Source: Coriaria nepalensis
Taxonomy: Eukaryota > Streptophyta > Magnoliopsida > Cucurbitales > Coriariaceae
Direction: 5' to 3'
Assembly: GCA_027186245.1 (NCBI GenBank)
Contig: CP114486.1
Location: 7,206,501 to 7,270,500 of the forward strand
DNA length: 64,000 nucleotides
Shown: positions 38,561-50,893 of the stretch, piece after piece
Layout: each line of letters starts with the position of its first letter
Numbering within the stretch: position 1 is the stretch's first letter
Made by a program: the position numbers and the translations under genes
Notes under the pieces: generated by a model
The model's input: the letters and a program-made list of their open reading frames with translations, nothing else
What the model was told of the DNA's origin: nothing
Database searches by the model: none

Positions 38561-41500
38561 TCGGAAATAGAATTCATTTGAATTGCTTTCATACGATTTA
38601 GTTGCTTGAGGAGAGCCATTGAAATGAATTTTAGGTGAAACAAATGCACATGTGTCCTCCAAAGATCATTAGCATGTTATGCACGAAACTAGTGTTTGAA
38701 GTTCATAAATAGAATTCATTTGAATTGCATTTATATGATTTAGTTGCTTTAGGAGACTCACTGAAATGATTTTTGGGTGAAACAAATGGACATGTGTCCT
38801 TCAAAGGTCGTTAGCATATTATGCATGAAACTAGTGTTTGAAGTGCAAAAACAGAATTCGTCCAAATTGAATTAATAAGATTTAGTTGCTTGAAGAGACT
38901 AATTGAAATATTTTCCAGTCAAGCAAATGCACATGTGTTCTTCAAAGTTCATTAGCATGTTATGCATGAAACTTGTGTTTGAAGTGCAAAAATTGAATTC
39001 ATTCGAATTGCATTCATATGATTTAGTTGCTTGAGGTGACACATTGAAATGATTTTCTAATCAAACAAATACACATGTGTCATTCAAAGATCATTAGCAT
39101 GCTATGCATGAAACTTGTGTATGAAGTGCAATAATTGAATTCGTTCAAATATCATTGATATAATTTAGTTGCTTGAGGAGAGTCATTGAAATGAGTTTTA
39201 GGTGAAACAAATGCACATGTGTCCTTAAAAGATCATTAGCATGTTATGCATGAAACTAGTGTTTGAAGTGCAAAAACAGAATTCATTTGAATTGCATTCA
39301 TATGATTTAGTTGCTTGAGGAGACTCGTTGAAATGAGTTTTAGGTTAAACAAATGCACATGTGTTCTCCAATGGTCATTAGCAAATTATGCATGAAACTA
39401 GTGTTTGAATTGCAAAAATAGAATTCGTCCAAATTGCATTAATAAGATTTAGTTGCTTGAGAAGGCTAATTGATATGATTTTCTGATCAAACAAATACAC
39501 ATGTGTCCTACAAAAATCATTGGCATGTAATGCATGAAACTTTTGTATGAGCTGCAATAATTGAATTCGTTCAAATATCATTCATATGATTTAGTTGCTT
39601 GAGGAGACTCATTGAAATGAATTTTAGGTGAAACAAATGCACTATGTCCTTCAAAGATATTTAGCATGTTATGCGTGAAACTAGTGTTTGAAGTGCAAAA
39701 ATAGAATTCGTCCAAATTGCATTAGTAAGATTTAGTTGCTTGAGAAGACTAATTGAAATGATTTTCTGATCAAACAAATAGACATGTGTCCTTCAAGTGT
39801 CATTAGCATGTTATGCATTAAACTTGTGTTTGAAGTCCAAAAATTCAATTCGTTCGAATTGCATTCATACGATTTAGTTGCTTGAGGAGAGCCATTGAAA
39901 TGAATTTTAAGTGAAACAAATGCACATGTGTCCTTCAAAAATCATTAGCATGTTATGCCCGAAACTAGTGTTTGAAGTTCAGGAATAGAATTCATTTGAA
40001 TTGCATTCATATGATTTAGTTGCTTGAGGAGACTCATTGAAATGAATTTTAGGTGAAACAAATGCACATGTGTCCTTCAAAGGTCGTTAGCATATTATGC
40101 ATGAAACTAGTGTTTGAAGTGCAAAAACAAAATTCGTCCAAATTGCATTAATAAGATTTAGTTGCTTAAAGAGACTAATTGAAATTATTTTCCGGTCAAA
40201 CAAATGCACATGTGTTCTTCAAAGTTCACTAGCATGTTATGCAAGAAACTTGTGTTTGAAGTGCAAAAATTAAATTCATTCGAATTGCATTCATATGATT
40301 TAGTTGCTTGAGGTGACACAATGAAATGATTTTCTAATGAAACAAATCCACATGGTCATTCAAAGATCATTAGCATGCTATGCATGAAACTTGTGTATGA
40401 AGTGCAATAATTGAATTCGTTCAAATATCATTCATATGATTTAGTTGCTTGAGGAGAGTCATTGAAATGAGTTTTAGGTGAAACAAATGCACATGTGTCC
40501 TTCAAAGATCATTAGCATGTTATGCATGAAACTAGTGTTTGAAGCGAAAAAATAGAATTCATTTGAATTGCATTCATATGATTTAGTTGCTTGAGGAGAG
40601 TCATTGACATGAGTTTTAGGTGAAACAAATGTACATGTGTCCTTCAAAGACCATTAGCATGTTATGCATGGAACTAGTGTTTGAAGCGAAAAAATAGAAT
40701 TCATTTGAATTGCATTCATATGATTTAGTTGCTTGAGGAGACTCATTGAAATGAGGTTTAGGTTAAACAAATGCACATGTCCTCTTCAATGGTGATTAGC
40801 AATTTATGCATGAAACTAGTGTTTGAACTGCAATAATTGAATTCGTTCAAATATCATTCATATGATTTAGTTGCTTGAGAAGACTAATTGAAATGGTTTT
40901 CTGATCAAAGAAATACACATGTGTCCTCCAAAGATCATTGGCATGTTATGCATGAAACTTGTGTATGAAGTGCAATAATTGAATTCGTTCAAATATTATT
41001 CATATGATTTAGTTGCTTGAGGAGAGGCATTGAAATGAATTTTAGGTAAAAACAAATGCACATGTGTCCTTCAATGGTCGTTCACATATTATGCATGAAA
41101 CTAGTGTTTGAAGTGCAAAAATAGAATTCGTCCAAATTGCATTAATAAGATTTCGTTGCTTGAGAAGACTAATTGAAATGATTTTCTGATCAAACAAATA
41201 CACATGTGTCCTTCAAAGATCATTGGCATGTTATGCATGAAACTTGTGTATGAGGTGCAATAATTAAATTCGTTCAAATATCATTCATATGATTTTGTTG
41301 ATTGACAGGACTCTTTCAAATGAATTTTAGGTGAAACAAATGCACATGTGTCCTTCAAAGATATTTAGAATGTTATGCATGAAACAAGTGTTTGAAGTGC
41401 ACAAACAGAATTCGTCCAAATTGCATTAGTAAGATTTAGTTGCTTGAGAAGACTAATTGAAATGATTTTCTGATCAAACAAATACACATGTGTCCTTCAA

Positions 41501-41639
41501 ATGTCATTGGCATATTATGCATTAAACTTGTGTTTGAAGTCCGAAAAATTGAATTCGTTCGAATTGCATTCATACGATTTAGTTGCTTGAGGAGAGCCAT
41601 TGAAATGAATTTTACGTGAAACAAATGCACATGTGTCCT

Positions 41640-44600
41640 TCAAAGATCATTAGCATGTTATGCACGAAACTAGTGTTTGAAGTTCAGAAATAGAATTCAC
41701 TTGAATTGCATTCATATGATTTAGTTGCTTGAGGAGACTCACTGAAATGATTTTTGGGTGAAAAAAATGCACATGTGTCCGTCAAAGGTCGTTAGTATAT
41801 AATTCATGAAACCAGTGTCTGAAGTGCAAAAACAGAATTCGTCCAAATTGCCTTAGTAAGATTAAGTTGCTTGAGAAAACTTATTGAAATGATTTTCTGA
41901 TCAAACAAATACTCATGTGTCCTTCAAAGATCATTGGCATGTTATGCATGAAACTTGTGTTTGAAGTGCAAAAAGAGAATTCATTTGAGTTGCATTCATA
42001 TGATTTAGTTGCTTGAGGAGAGTCATTGAAATGAGTTTTAGGTTAAACAAATGCACATGTGTTCTTCAATGGTCATTAGCAAATTATGCATGAAACTAGT
42101 GTTTGAAGTGCAATAATTGAATTCGTTCAAATATCATTCATATGATTTAGTTGGTTGAGAAGGCTATTTGAAATGATTTTCTGATCAGACAAATACACAT
42201 GTGTCCTTCAAAGATCTTTGGCATGTTATGCATGAAACTTGTTTATGAAGTGCAATAATTGAATTCGTTCAAATATCATTCATATGATTTAGTTGCTTGA
42301 GGAGACTCATTGAAATGAATTTTAGGTGAAACAAATGCACATGTGTCCTTCAAAGATATTTAGCATGTTATGCGTGAATCTAGTGTTTGAAGTGCAAAAA
42401 CAGAATTTGTCCAAATTGCATTAGTAAGATTTAGTTGCTTGAGAAAACTAATTGAAATGATTTTCTGATCAAACAAATACACATCTGTCCTACAAATGTC
42501 ATTGGCATGTTATGCATCAAAGTTGTGTTTGAAGTCCAAAAATTGAATTCATTTGAGTTGCATTCATATGATTTAGTTGCTTGAGGAGAGTCATTGAAAT
42601 GAGTTTTAGGTTAAACAAATGCACATGTGTTCTTCAATGGTCATTAGCAAATTATGCCTGAAACTAGTGTTTGAAGTGCAATAATTTAATTTGTTCAAAG
42701 ATCATTCATATGATTTAGTTGCTTGAGAAGGCTAATTGAAATGATTTTCTGATCAAACACATACACATGTGTCCTTCAAAGATCATTGGCATGTTATGCA
42801 TGAAACTCGTGTATGAAGTGCAATAATTGAATTCGTTTAAATATCATTCGTATGATTTAGTTGCTTGGGGAGACTCATTGAAATGAATTTTCGGTGAAAC
42901 AAATGCACATGTGTCCTTCAAAGATATTTAGCTTGTTATGCGTGAAACTAGTGTTTGAAGTGCAAAAACAGAATTCGTCCAAATTGCATTAGTAAGATTT
43001 AGTTGCTTGAGAAAACTAATTGAAATGATTTTCTGATCAAACAAATACACATGTGTCCTTCAAATGTCATTGGCATGTTATGCATCAAAGTTGTGTTTGA
43101 AGTGCAAAAATAGAATTCATTTGAGTTGCATTCATATGATTTAGTTGCTTGAGGAGAGTCATTGAAATGAGTTTTAGGTTAAACAAATGCACATGTGTTC
43201 TTTAATGGCCATTAGCAAATTATTCATGAAACTAGTGTTTGAAATGCAATAATTGAATTCGTTCAAATATCATTATTATGATTTAGTTGCTTGAGAAGAC
43301 TAATTGAATGGATTTTCTGATCAAACAAATACTCATGTGTCCTTCAAAGATCATTTGCATGTTATGCATGAAACTTGTGTATGAAGTGCAATAATTGAAT
43401 TCGTTCAAATATCATTCATATGATTTAGTTGCGTGAGGAGACTCATTTAATTGAATTTTAGGTGAAACAAATGCACATGTTTCCTTCAAAGATATTTAGC
43501 ATTTTATGCGTGAAACTAGTGTTTGTAGTGCAAAAACAGAATTCATCCAAATTGCATTAGTAAGATTTAGTTGCATGAGAAAACTAATTGAAATGATTTT
43601 CTGATCAAACAAATACACATGTGTCTTTCAAATGTCCTTGGCATGTTATGCATTAAAGTTGCGTTTGAAGTCCAAAAATTGAATTCGTTCGAATTGCATT
43701 CATACGATTTAGTTGCTTGAGGAGAGCCATTGAAATGAATTTTAGGTGAAACAAATGCACATGTGTCCTTCAAAGATCATTAGCATGTTATGCACGAAAC
43801 TAGTATTTGAAGTTCAGAAATAGAATTCACTTGAATTGCATTCATATGATTTAGTTGCTTGAGGAGACTCACTGAAATGATTTTTGGGTGAAAAAAATGC
43901 ACATGTGTCCGTCAAAGGTCGTTAGCATATAATGCATGAAACCAGTGTTTGAAGTGCAAAAACAGAATTCGTCCAAATTGCATTAGTAAGATTTAGTTGT
44001 TTGAGAAAACTAATTGAAATGATTTTCTGATCAAACAAAGACACATGTGTCCTTCAAAGATCATTGGCATGTTATGCATGAAACTAGTGTTTGAAGTGCA
44101 AAAATAGAATTCATTTGAGTTGCATTCATATGATTTAGTTGCTTCAAGAGAGTCATTGAAATGAGTTTTAGGTTAAACAAATGCACATGTGTTCTTCAAT
44201 GGGCATTAGTAAATTATGCATGAAACTAGTGTTTGAACTGCAGTAATTGAATTCGTTCAAATATCATTATTATGATTTAGTTGCTTGAGAAGACTAATTG
44301 AATGGATTTTCTGATCAAACAAATACACATGTGTCCTTCAAAGATCATTTGCATGTTATGCATGAAACTTGTGTACGAAGTGCAATAATTGAATTCGTTC
44401 AAATATCATTCATATGATTTAGTTGCTTGAGGAGACTCAATGAAATGAATTTTAGGTGAAACAAATGCACATGTTTCGTTCAAAAATATTTAGCATGTTA
44501 TGCGTGAAACTAGTGTTTGTAGTGCAAAAACAGAATTCGTCGAAATTGCATTAATAAGATTTAGTTGCATGAGAAAACTAATTGAAATGATTTTCTGATC

Positions 44601-45600
44601 AAACAAATACGCATGTGTCCTTCAAATGTCATTGGCATGCTATGCATTAAAGTTGCGTTTGAAGTCCAATAATTGAATTCGTTCGAATTGCATTCATACG
44701 ATTTAGTTGCTTGAGGAGAGCCATTGAAATAAAGTTTAGGTGAAACAAATGCACATGTGTCCTTCAAAGATCATTAGCATGTTATGCACGAAACTAGTGT
44801 TTGAAGTTCAGAAATAGAATTCACTTGAATTGCATTCATATGATTTAGTTGCTTGAGGAGACTCACTGAAATTATTTTTGGGTGAAAAAAATGTACATGT
44901 GTCCGTCAAAAGTCGTTAGCATATAATGAATGAAACTAGTGTTTGAAGTGCAAAAACAGAATTCGTCCAAATTGCATTAGTACGATTTAGTTGCTTGAGA
45001 AAACTAATTGAAATGATTTTCTGATCAAACAAATACACATGTGTCCTTCAAAGATCATTGGCATGTTATGCATGAAACTAGTGTTTGAGGTGCAAAAATA
45101 GAATTCATTTGAGTTGCATTCATATGATTTAGTTGCTTGAGGAGAGTCATTGAAATGAGTTTTAGGTTAAACAAATGCACATGTCTTCTTCAATGGTCAT
45201 TAGCAAATTATGCATGAAACTAGTGTTTGAAGTGCAATAATTGAATTCGTTCAAATATCATTCATATGATTTAGTTGCTTGAGAAGACTAATTGAAATGA
45301 TTTTCTGATCAAACAAATACACATGTGTCCTTCAAAGATCATTGGCATGTTATGCATGAAACTTGTGTATGAAGTGCAATAATTGAATTCGTTCAAATAC
45401 CATTCATATGATTTAGTTGCTTGAGGAGACTCATTGAAATGAATTTTAGGTGAAACAAATGCACATGTGTCCTTCAAAGACATTTAGCATGTTATGCGTG
45501 AAACTAGTGTTTGAAGTTCAGAAATAGAATTCACTTGAATTGCATTCATATGATTTAGTTGCTTGAGGAGACTCACTGAAATGATCTTTGGGTGAAAAAA
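41640..45600 (-). repeat. Block repeats at 15 and 7 monomers
   Basis: The monomer starting GAATTCACTTGAATTGC, followed by GGTGAAAAAAATG and GTGTCCGTCAAA, is present at 41,693, 43,823, 44,817 and 45,537. Intervals are 2130 bp (exactly fifteen monomers), 994 bp (exactly seven) and 720 bp (five monomers plus 10 bp). The 43.6-44.6 and 44.6-45.5 kb stretches align monomer by monomer, including the GTTGCATGAGAAAACTAATT variant. Confidence 0.75.
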
Positions 45601-46182
45601 ATGCACATGTGTCCGTCAAAGGTCGTTAGCATATAATGCATGAATTTAGTGTTTGAAGTGCAAAAAAAGAATTCATTCAAATTGTATTAGTAAGATTTAG
45701 TTGCTTTAGAAAACTAATTGAAATGATTTTCTGATCTAACAAATACACATGTGTTCTTCAAAGATCATTGGCATGTTATGCATGAAACTAGTGTTTGAAG
45801 TGCAAAAAGAGAATTCATTTGAGTTGCATTCATATGATTTAGTTGCTTGAGGAGAGTCATTGAAATGAGTTTTAGGTTAAACAAATGCACATGTGTTCTT
45901 CAATGGTCATTAGCAAATTATGCATGAAACTAGTGTTTGAAGTGCAATAATTGAATTCGTTCAAATATCATTCTTATGATTTAGTTGCTTGAGAAGGCTA
46001 ATTGAAATGATTTTCTGATCAAACAAATACACATGTGTCCTTCAAAGATCATTGGCATGTTATGTATGAAACTTGTGTATGAAGTGCAATAATTGAATTC
46101 GTTCAAATATCATTCATATGATTTAGTTGCTTGAGGAGACTCATTGAAATGAATTTTAGGTTAAACAAATGCACATGTGTCA

Positions 46183-48163
46183 TTCAAAGATATTTAGCAT
46201 GTTATGCGTGAAACTAGTGTTTGAAGTGCAAAAACAAAATACGTCCAAATTGCATTAGAAAGATTTAGTTGCTTGAGAAGACTAATTGAACTGATTTTCT
46301 GATCAAATAAATACACATGTGTCCTTTAAATGTCATTAGCATGTTATGCGTTAAACTTGTGTTTGAAGTCCAGTAATTGAATTCGTTCGAATTGCATTCA
46401 TATGATTTAGTTGCTTGAGGAGACTCATTGAAATGAATTTTAGGTGAACCAAATGGACATGTCCTTCAACGATATTTAGCATGTTATGCGTGAAACTAGT
46501 GTTTGAAGTGCAAAAACATAATTCGTCCAAATTGCAATAGTAAGATTTAGTTTCTTGAGAAGACTAATTGAAATGATTTTCTGATCAAACAAATACACAT
46601 GTGTCCTTCAAATGTCATAAGCATGTTATGCATTAAACTTGTGTTTGAAGTCCAAATATTGAATTCGTTCGAATTGAATTCATACGATTTAGTTGCTTGA
46701 GGAGAGCCATTGAAATGAATTTCAGGTGAAACAAATGCACATGTGTCCTTCAAAGATTATTAGCATGTTATGCACCAAACTAGTGTTTAAAGTTCAGAAA
46801 TAGAATTCATTATAATTGCATTCATATGATTTAGTTGCTTGAAGAGACTCACTGAATTGATTTTGGGGTGAAACAAATGCACATGTGTCCTTTAAAGGTC
46901 GTTAGCATATTATGCCTGAAACTAGTGTTTGAAGTGCAAAAACAGAATTCGTCCAAATTGCATTAATAAGATTTAGTTGCTTGAGAGGACTAATTGAAAT
47001 GATTTTCTGATCAAACAATTACACATGTGTCCTTCAAAAATCATTGGCATGTTATGCATGAAACTTGTGTATGAGGTGCAATAATTGAATTCGTTCAAAT
47101 ATCAATCATATGATTTAGTTGCTTGAGGAGACTCATTGAAATGAATTTGAGGTGAAACAAATGCACATGTGTCCTTCAAAGATATTTAGCATGTTATGCG
47201 TGAAACTAGTGTTTGAAGTGCAAAAACAAAATACGTCCAAATTGCATTAGAAAGATTTAGTTGCTTGAGAAGACTAATTGAACTGATTTTCTGATCAAAT
47301 AAATACACATGTGTCCTTTAAATGTCATTAGCATGTTATGCGTTAAACTTGTGTTTGAAGTCCAGTAATTGAATTCGTTCGAATTGCATTCATATGATTT
47401 AGTTGCTTGAGGAGACTCATTGAAATGAATTTTAGGTGAACCAAATGGACATGTCCTTCAACGATATTTAGCATGTTATGCGTGAAACTAGTGTTTGAAG
47501 TGCAAAAACATAATTCGTCCAAATTGCAATAGTAAGATTTAGTTTCTTGAGAAGACTAATTGAAATGATTTTCTGATCAAACAAATACACATGTGTCCTT
47601 CAAATGTCATAAGCATGTTATGCATTAAACTTGTGTTTGAAGTCCAAATATTGAATTCGTTCGAATTGAATTCATACGATTTAGTTGCTTGAGGAGAGCC
47701 ATTGAAATGAATTTCAGGTGAAACAAATGCACATGTGTCCTTCAAAGATTATTAGCATGTTATGCACCAAACTAGTGTTTAAAGTTCAGAAATAGAATTC
47801 ATTATAATTGCATTCATATGATTTAGTTGCTTGAAGAGACTCACTGAATTGATTTTGGGGTGAAACAAATGCACATGTGTCCTTTAAAGGTCGTTAGCAT
47901 ATTATGCCTGAAACTAGTGTTTGAAGTGCAAAAACAGAATTCGTCCAAATTGCATTAATAAGATTTAGTTGCTTGAGAGGACTAATTGAAATGATTTTCT
48001 GATCAAACAATTACACATGTGTCCTTCAAAAATCATTGGCATGTTATGCATGAAACTTGTGTATGAGGTGCAATAATTGAATTCGTTCAAATATCAATCA
48101 TATGATTTAGTTGCTTGAGGAGACTCATTGAAATGAATTTGAGGTGAAACAAATGCACATGTG
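46183..48163 (-). repeat. 992-bp, 7-monomer tandem duplication, apparently identical copies
   Basis: Positions 46,183-47,174 repeat at 47,175-48,163. I found no mismatch on reading, including private variants: AAAACAAAATACGTCC, GATCAAATAAATAC, the deletion giving GGACATGTCCTTCAACG, TTGCAATAGTAAG, TTAGTTTCTTGAG, GATTTTGGGGTG and AACAATTACACATG. The copies stop matching at 46,182 on the left (CATTC against CCTTC) and at about 48,164 on the right. A third, diverged version of the same block follows from about 48,170 (offset 996 bp). This is the youngest duplication seen in the window. Confidence 0.92.
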
Positions 48164-50780
48164 TTCTTCAAAGATATTTAGCATGCTATGCGTGAAACTA
48201 GCGTTTGAAGTGCAAAAACAGAATTCGTCCAAATTGCATTAGTAAGATTTTGTTGCTTGAGAAGACTAATTAAATTATGATTTTCTGATCAAACAAATAC
48301 ACATGTGTCCTTCAAAGATCATTGGCATGTTATGCATGAAACTTGTGTATAAGGTGCAATAATTGAATTCGTTCAAATATCATTCATATGATTTAGTTGC
48401 TTGAGGAGAATCATTGAAATGAATTTTAGGTGAAACAAATGCACATGTGTCCTTCAACGATATTTAGCATGTTATGCGTGAAACTAGTGTTTGAAGTGCA
48501 AAAACATAATTCGGCCAAATTGCATTAGTAAGATTTAGTTTCTTGAGAAGACTAATTGAAATGATTTTCTGATCAAACAAATACACATGTGTCCTTCAAA
48601 TGTCATTGGCATGTTATGCATTAAACTTGTGTTTGAAGTCCAAATATTGAATTCGTTCGAATTGCATTCATACGATTTAGTTGCTTGAGGAGAGCCATTG
48701 AAATGAATTTCAGGTGAAACAAATGCACATGTGTCCTTCAAAGATCATTAGCATGTTATGCACCAAACTAGTGTTTGAAGTTCAGAAATAGAATTCATTT
48801 TAATTGTATTCATATGATTTAGTTGCTTGAAGAGACTCACTGAATTGATTTTGGGGCGAAACAAATGCAGATGTGTCCTTCAAAGGTCGTTAGCGTATTA
48901 TGCCTGAAACTAGTGTTTGAAGTGCAAAAACAGAATTCGTCCAAATTGCATTAATAAGATTTAGTTGCTTGAAGAGACTAATTGAAATGATTTTCCGGTC
49001 AAACAAGTGCACATGTGCTCTTCAAAGTTCATTAGCATGTTATGCATGAAACTTGTGTTTGAAGTGAGAAAATTGAATTTATTCGAATTGCATTCATATT
49101 ATTTAGTTGCTTGAGGTGACACATTGAAATGATTTTCTAATCAAACAAATACGCATGTGTCATTCAAAGATCATTAGCAGTTATGCATGAAACTTGTGTA
49201 TAATGTGCAATAATTGAATTCATTCAAATATGATTCATATGATTTAGTTGCTTGAGGAGAGTCATTGAAATGAGTATTAGGTAAAACAAATGCACATGTG
49301 TCCTTCAAAGATGATTAGCATGTTATGCATGAAACTAGTGTTTGAAGTGAAAAAATAGAATTCATTTGAATTGCATTCATATGATTTAGTTGCTTGAGGG
49401 GAGTCATTGAAATGAGTTTTAGGTGAAACAAATGCACATGTGTCCTTCAAAGACCATTAGCATGTTATGCATGGAACTAGTGTTTGAAGTGCAAAAATAG
49501 AATTCATTTGAATTGCATTCATATGATTTAGTTGCTTGAGGAGACTCATTGAAATGAGGTTTAGGTTAAACAAATGCACATGTCCTCTTCAATGGTCATT
49601 AGCAATTTATGCATGAAACTAGTGTTTGAAGTGCAAAAACAGAATTCTTTCAAATTGCATTAATAAGATTTAGTTGCTTGAGAAGACTAATTGAAATGAT
49701 TTTCTGATCAAACAAATACACATGTGTCCTTCAAAGATCATTGGCATGTTATGCATGAAACTTGTGTATGAAGTGCAATAATGGAATTCGTTCAAATATT
49801 ATTCATATGATTTAGTTGCTTGAGGAGACTCACTGAAATGAGGTTTAGGTGTAACAAATGCACATGTGTTCTTCAAAGTTCATTAGCATGTTATGCATGA
49901 AACTTGTGTTTGAAGTGCAAAAATTGAATTCGTTCAAATATTATTCATATGATTTAGTTGCTTGAGGAGACTCTTTGAAATGAATTTTAGGTGAAACAAA
50001 TGCACATGTGTCCTTCAGAGATATTTAGCATGTTATGCATGAAACTAGTCTTTGAAGTGCAAAAATAGAATTCATTTGAATTGCATTCATATGAAGTAGT
50101 TGCTTGAGGAGACTCATTGAAATGAGTTTTAGGTTAAACAAATGCACATGTCTTCTTCAATGGTCATTAGCAAATTATGAATGGAACTAGTGTTTAAAGT
50201 GCAAAAACAGAATTCGTCCAAATTGCATTAATAAGATTTAGTTGCTTGAGAAGACTAATTGAAATGATTTTCTGATCAAACAAATACACATGTGTCCTTC
50301 AAAGATCATTGGCATGTTATGCATGAAACTTGTGTATGAGGTGCAATAATTGAATTCATTCAAATATCATTCATATGATTTAGTTGATTGACGAGACTCA
50401 TTGAAATGAATTTTAGGTGAAACAAATGCACATGTGTCCTCCAAAGATATTTAGCATGTTATGCGTGAAACTAGTGTTTGAAGTGCAAAAACAGAATTCG
50501 TCCAAATTGCATTAGTAAGATTTAGTTGCTTGAGAAGACTAAATGAAATGATTTTCTGATCAAACAAATACACATATGTCCTTCAAATGTCATTGGCATG
50601 TTATGCATTAAACTTGTGTTTGAAGTCCAAAAAATTGAATTCGTTCGAATTGCATTCATACGATTTAGTTGCTTGAGGAGAGCCATTGAAATGAATTTTA
50701 GTTGAAACAAATGCACATGTGTCCTTCAAAGATCATTAGCATGTTATGCACGAAACTAGTGTTTGAAGTTCAGAAATAGA

Positions 50781-50793
50781 AACTGGTGACACG

Positions 50794-50830
<37 letters not shown>

Positions 50831-50835
50831 CCGAC
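50781..50835 (-). tRNA. trnF-GAA: Partial plastid-type tRNA-Phe (GAA), 3' end missing
   Basis: Read on the minus strand, this gives the first 55 nt of a tRNA: a 7-nt 5' acceptor strand GTCGGGA, TA, a D arm GCTC-AGTTGGTA-GAGC, an anticodon stem GAGGA/TCCTC enclosing CTGAAAA (anticodon GAA, phenylalanine), a 5-nt variable loop GTGTC, and ACCAG opening the T stem, then TT. It matches the plastid trnF-GAA gene as I know it, including ACTGGTGACACGAG, the site of a widely used plastid primer. It differs from the nuclear tRNA-Phe (5' GCGGGGATAGC) and the native plant mitochondrial one (5' GTTCAGGTAGC). About 18 nt are absent: most of the T loop, the 3' T-stem strand and the 3' acceptor strand. It cannot fold fully and is a pseudogene, either transferred directly from plastid DNA or via a plastid insert in mitochondrial DNA. 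Confidence 0.9.
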
Positions 50836-50893
50836 CATTTCCGCCGCATCGACTCCCCGAACAGTACTATAAGAATCGGTACTGAACATCCCC
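50836..50893 (-). other. Unidentified 58-bp flank upstream of the trnF fragment
   Basis: On the minus strand this lies directly 5' of the tRNA start. The nearest bases (GGAAATG before GTCGGGATAG) agree with the end of the ordinary plastid trnL-trnF spacer as I remember it. Farther upstream (AGTACTGTTCGGGGAGTCG and beyond) it is more GC-rich than that spacer and I do not recognise it. It may be a rearranged organelle spacer, a mitochondrial sequence beside a plastid-derived tRNA, or filler from elsewhere. Confidence 0.5.

Larger units (their letters stand above)
50781..50893. other. 113-bp non-satellite insertion in the reverse arm
   Basis: The expected monomer text here is CAGAAATAGAATTCATTTG. 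Instead the satellite stops after CAGAAATAGAA and resumes at 50,894 with ATTTGAACTGCATTCATATG, so TTC is lost and about 111-113 bp of GC-richer DNA is gained. The insert carries a partial plastid-type tRNA gene plus 58 bp of other sequence. No target-site duplication or terminal repeat is visible. A small deletion with filler DNA suggests end-joining capture at a double-strand break rather than transposition. Confidence 0.9.

Noticed and set aside
50781..50893. Functional tRNA gene or a SINE derived from tRNA-Phe.
   Set aside because: The 3' T-loop and acceptor strand are missing, the sequence is plastid-type rather than nuclear, there is no poly(A) or target-site duplication, and only one copy is present.
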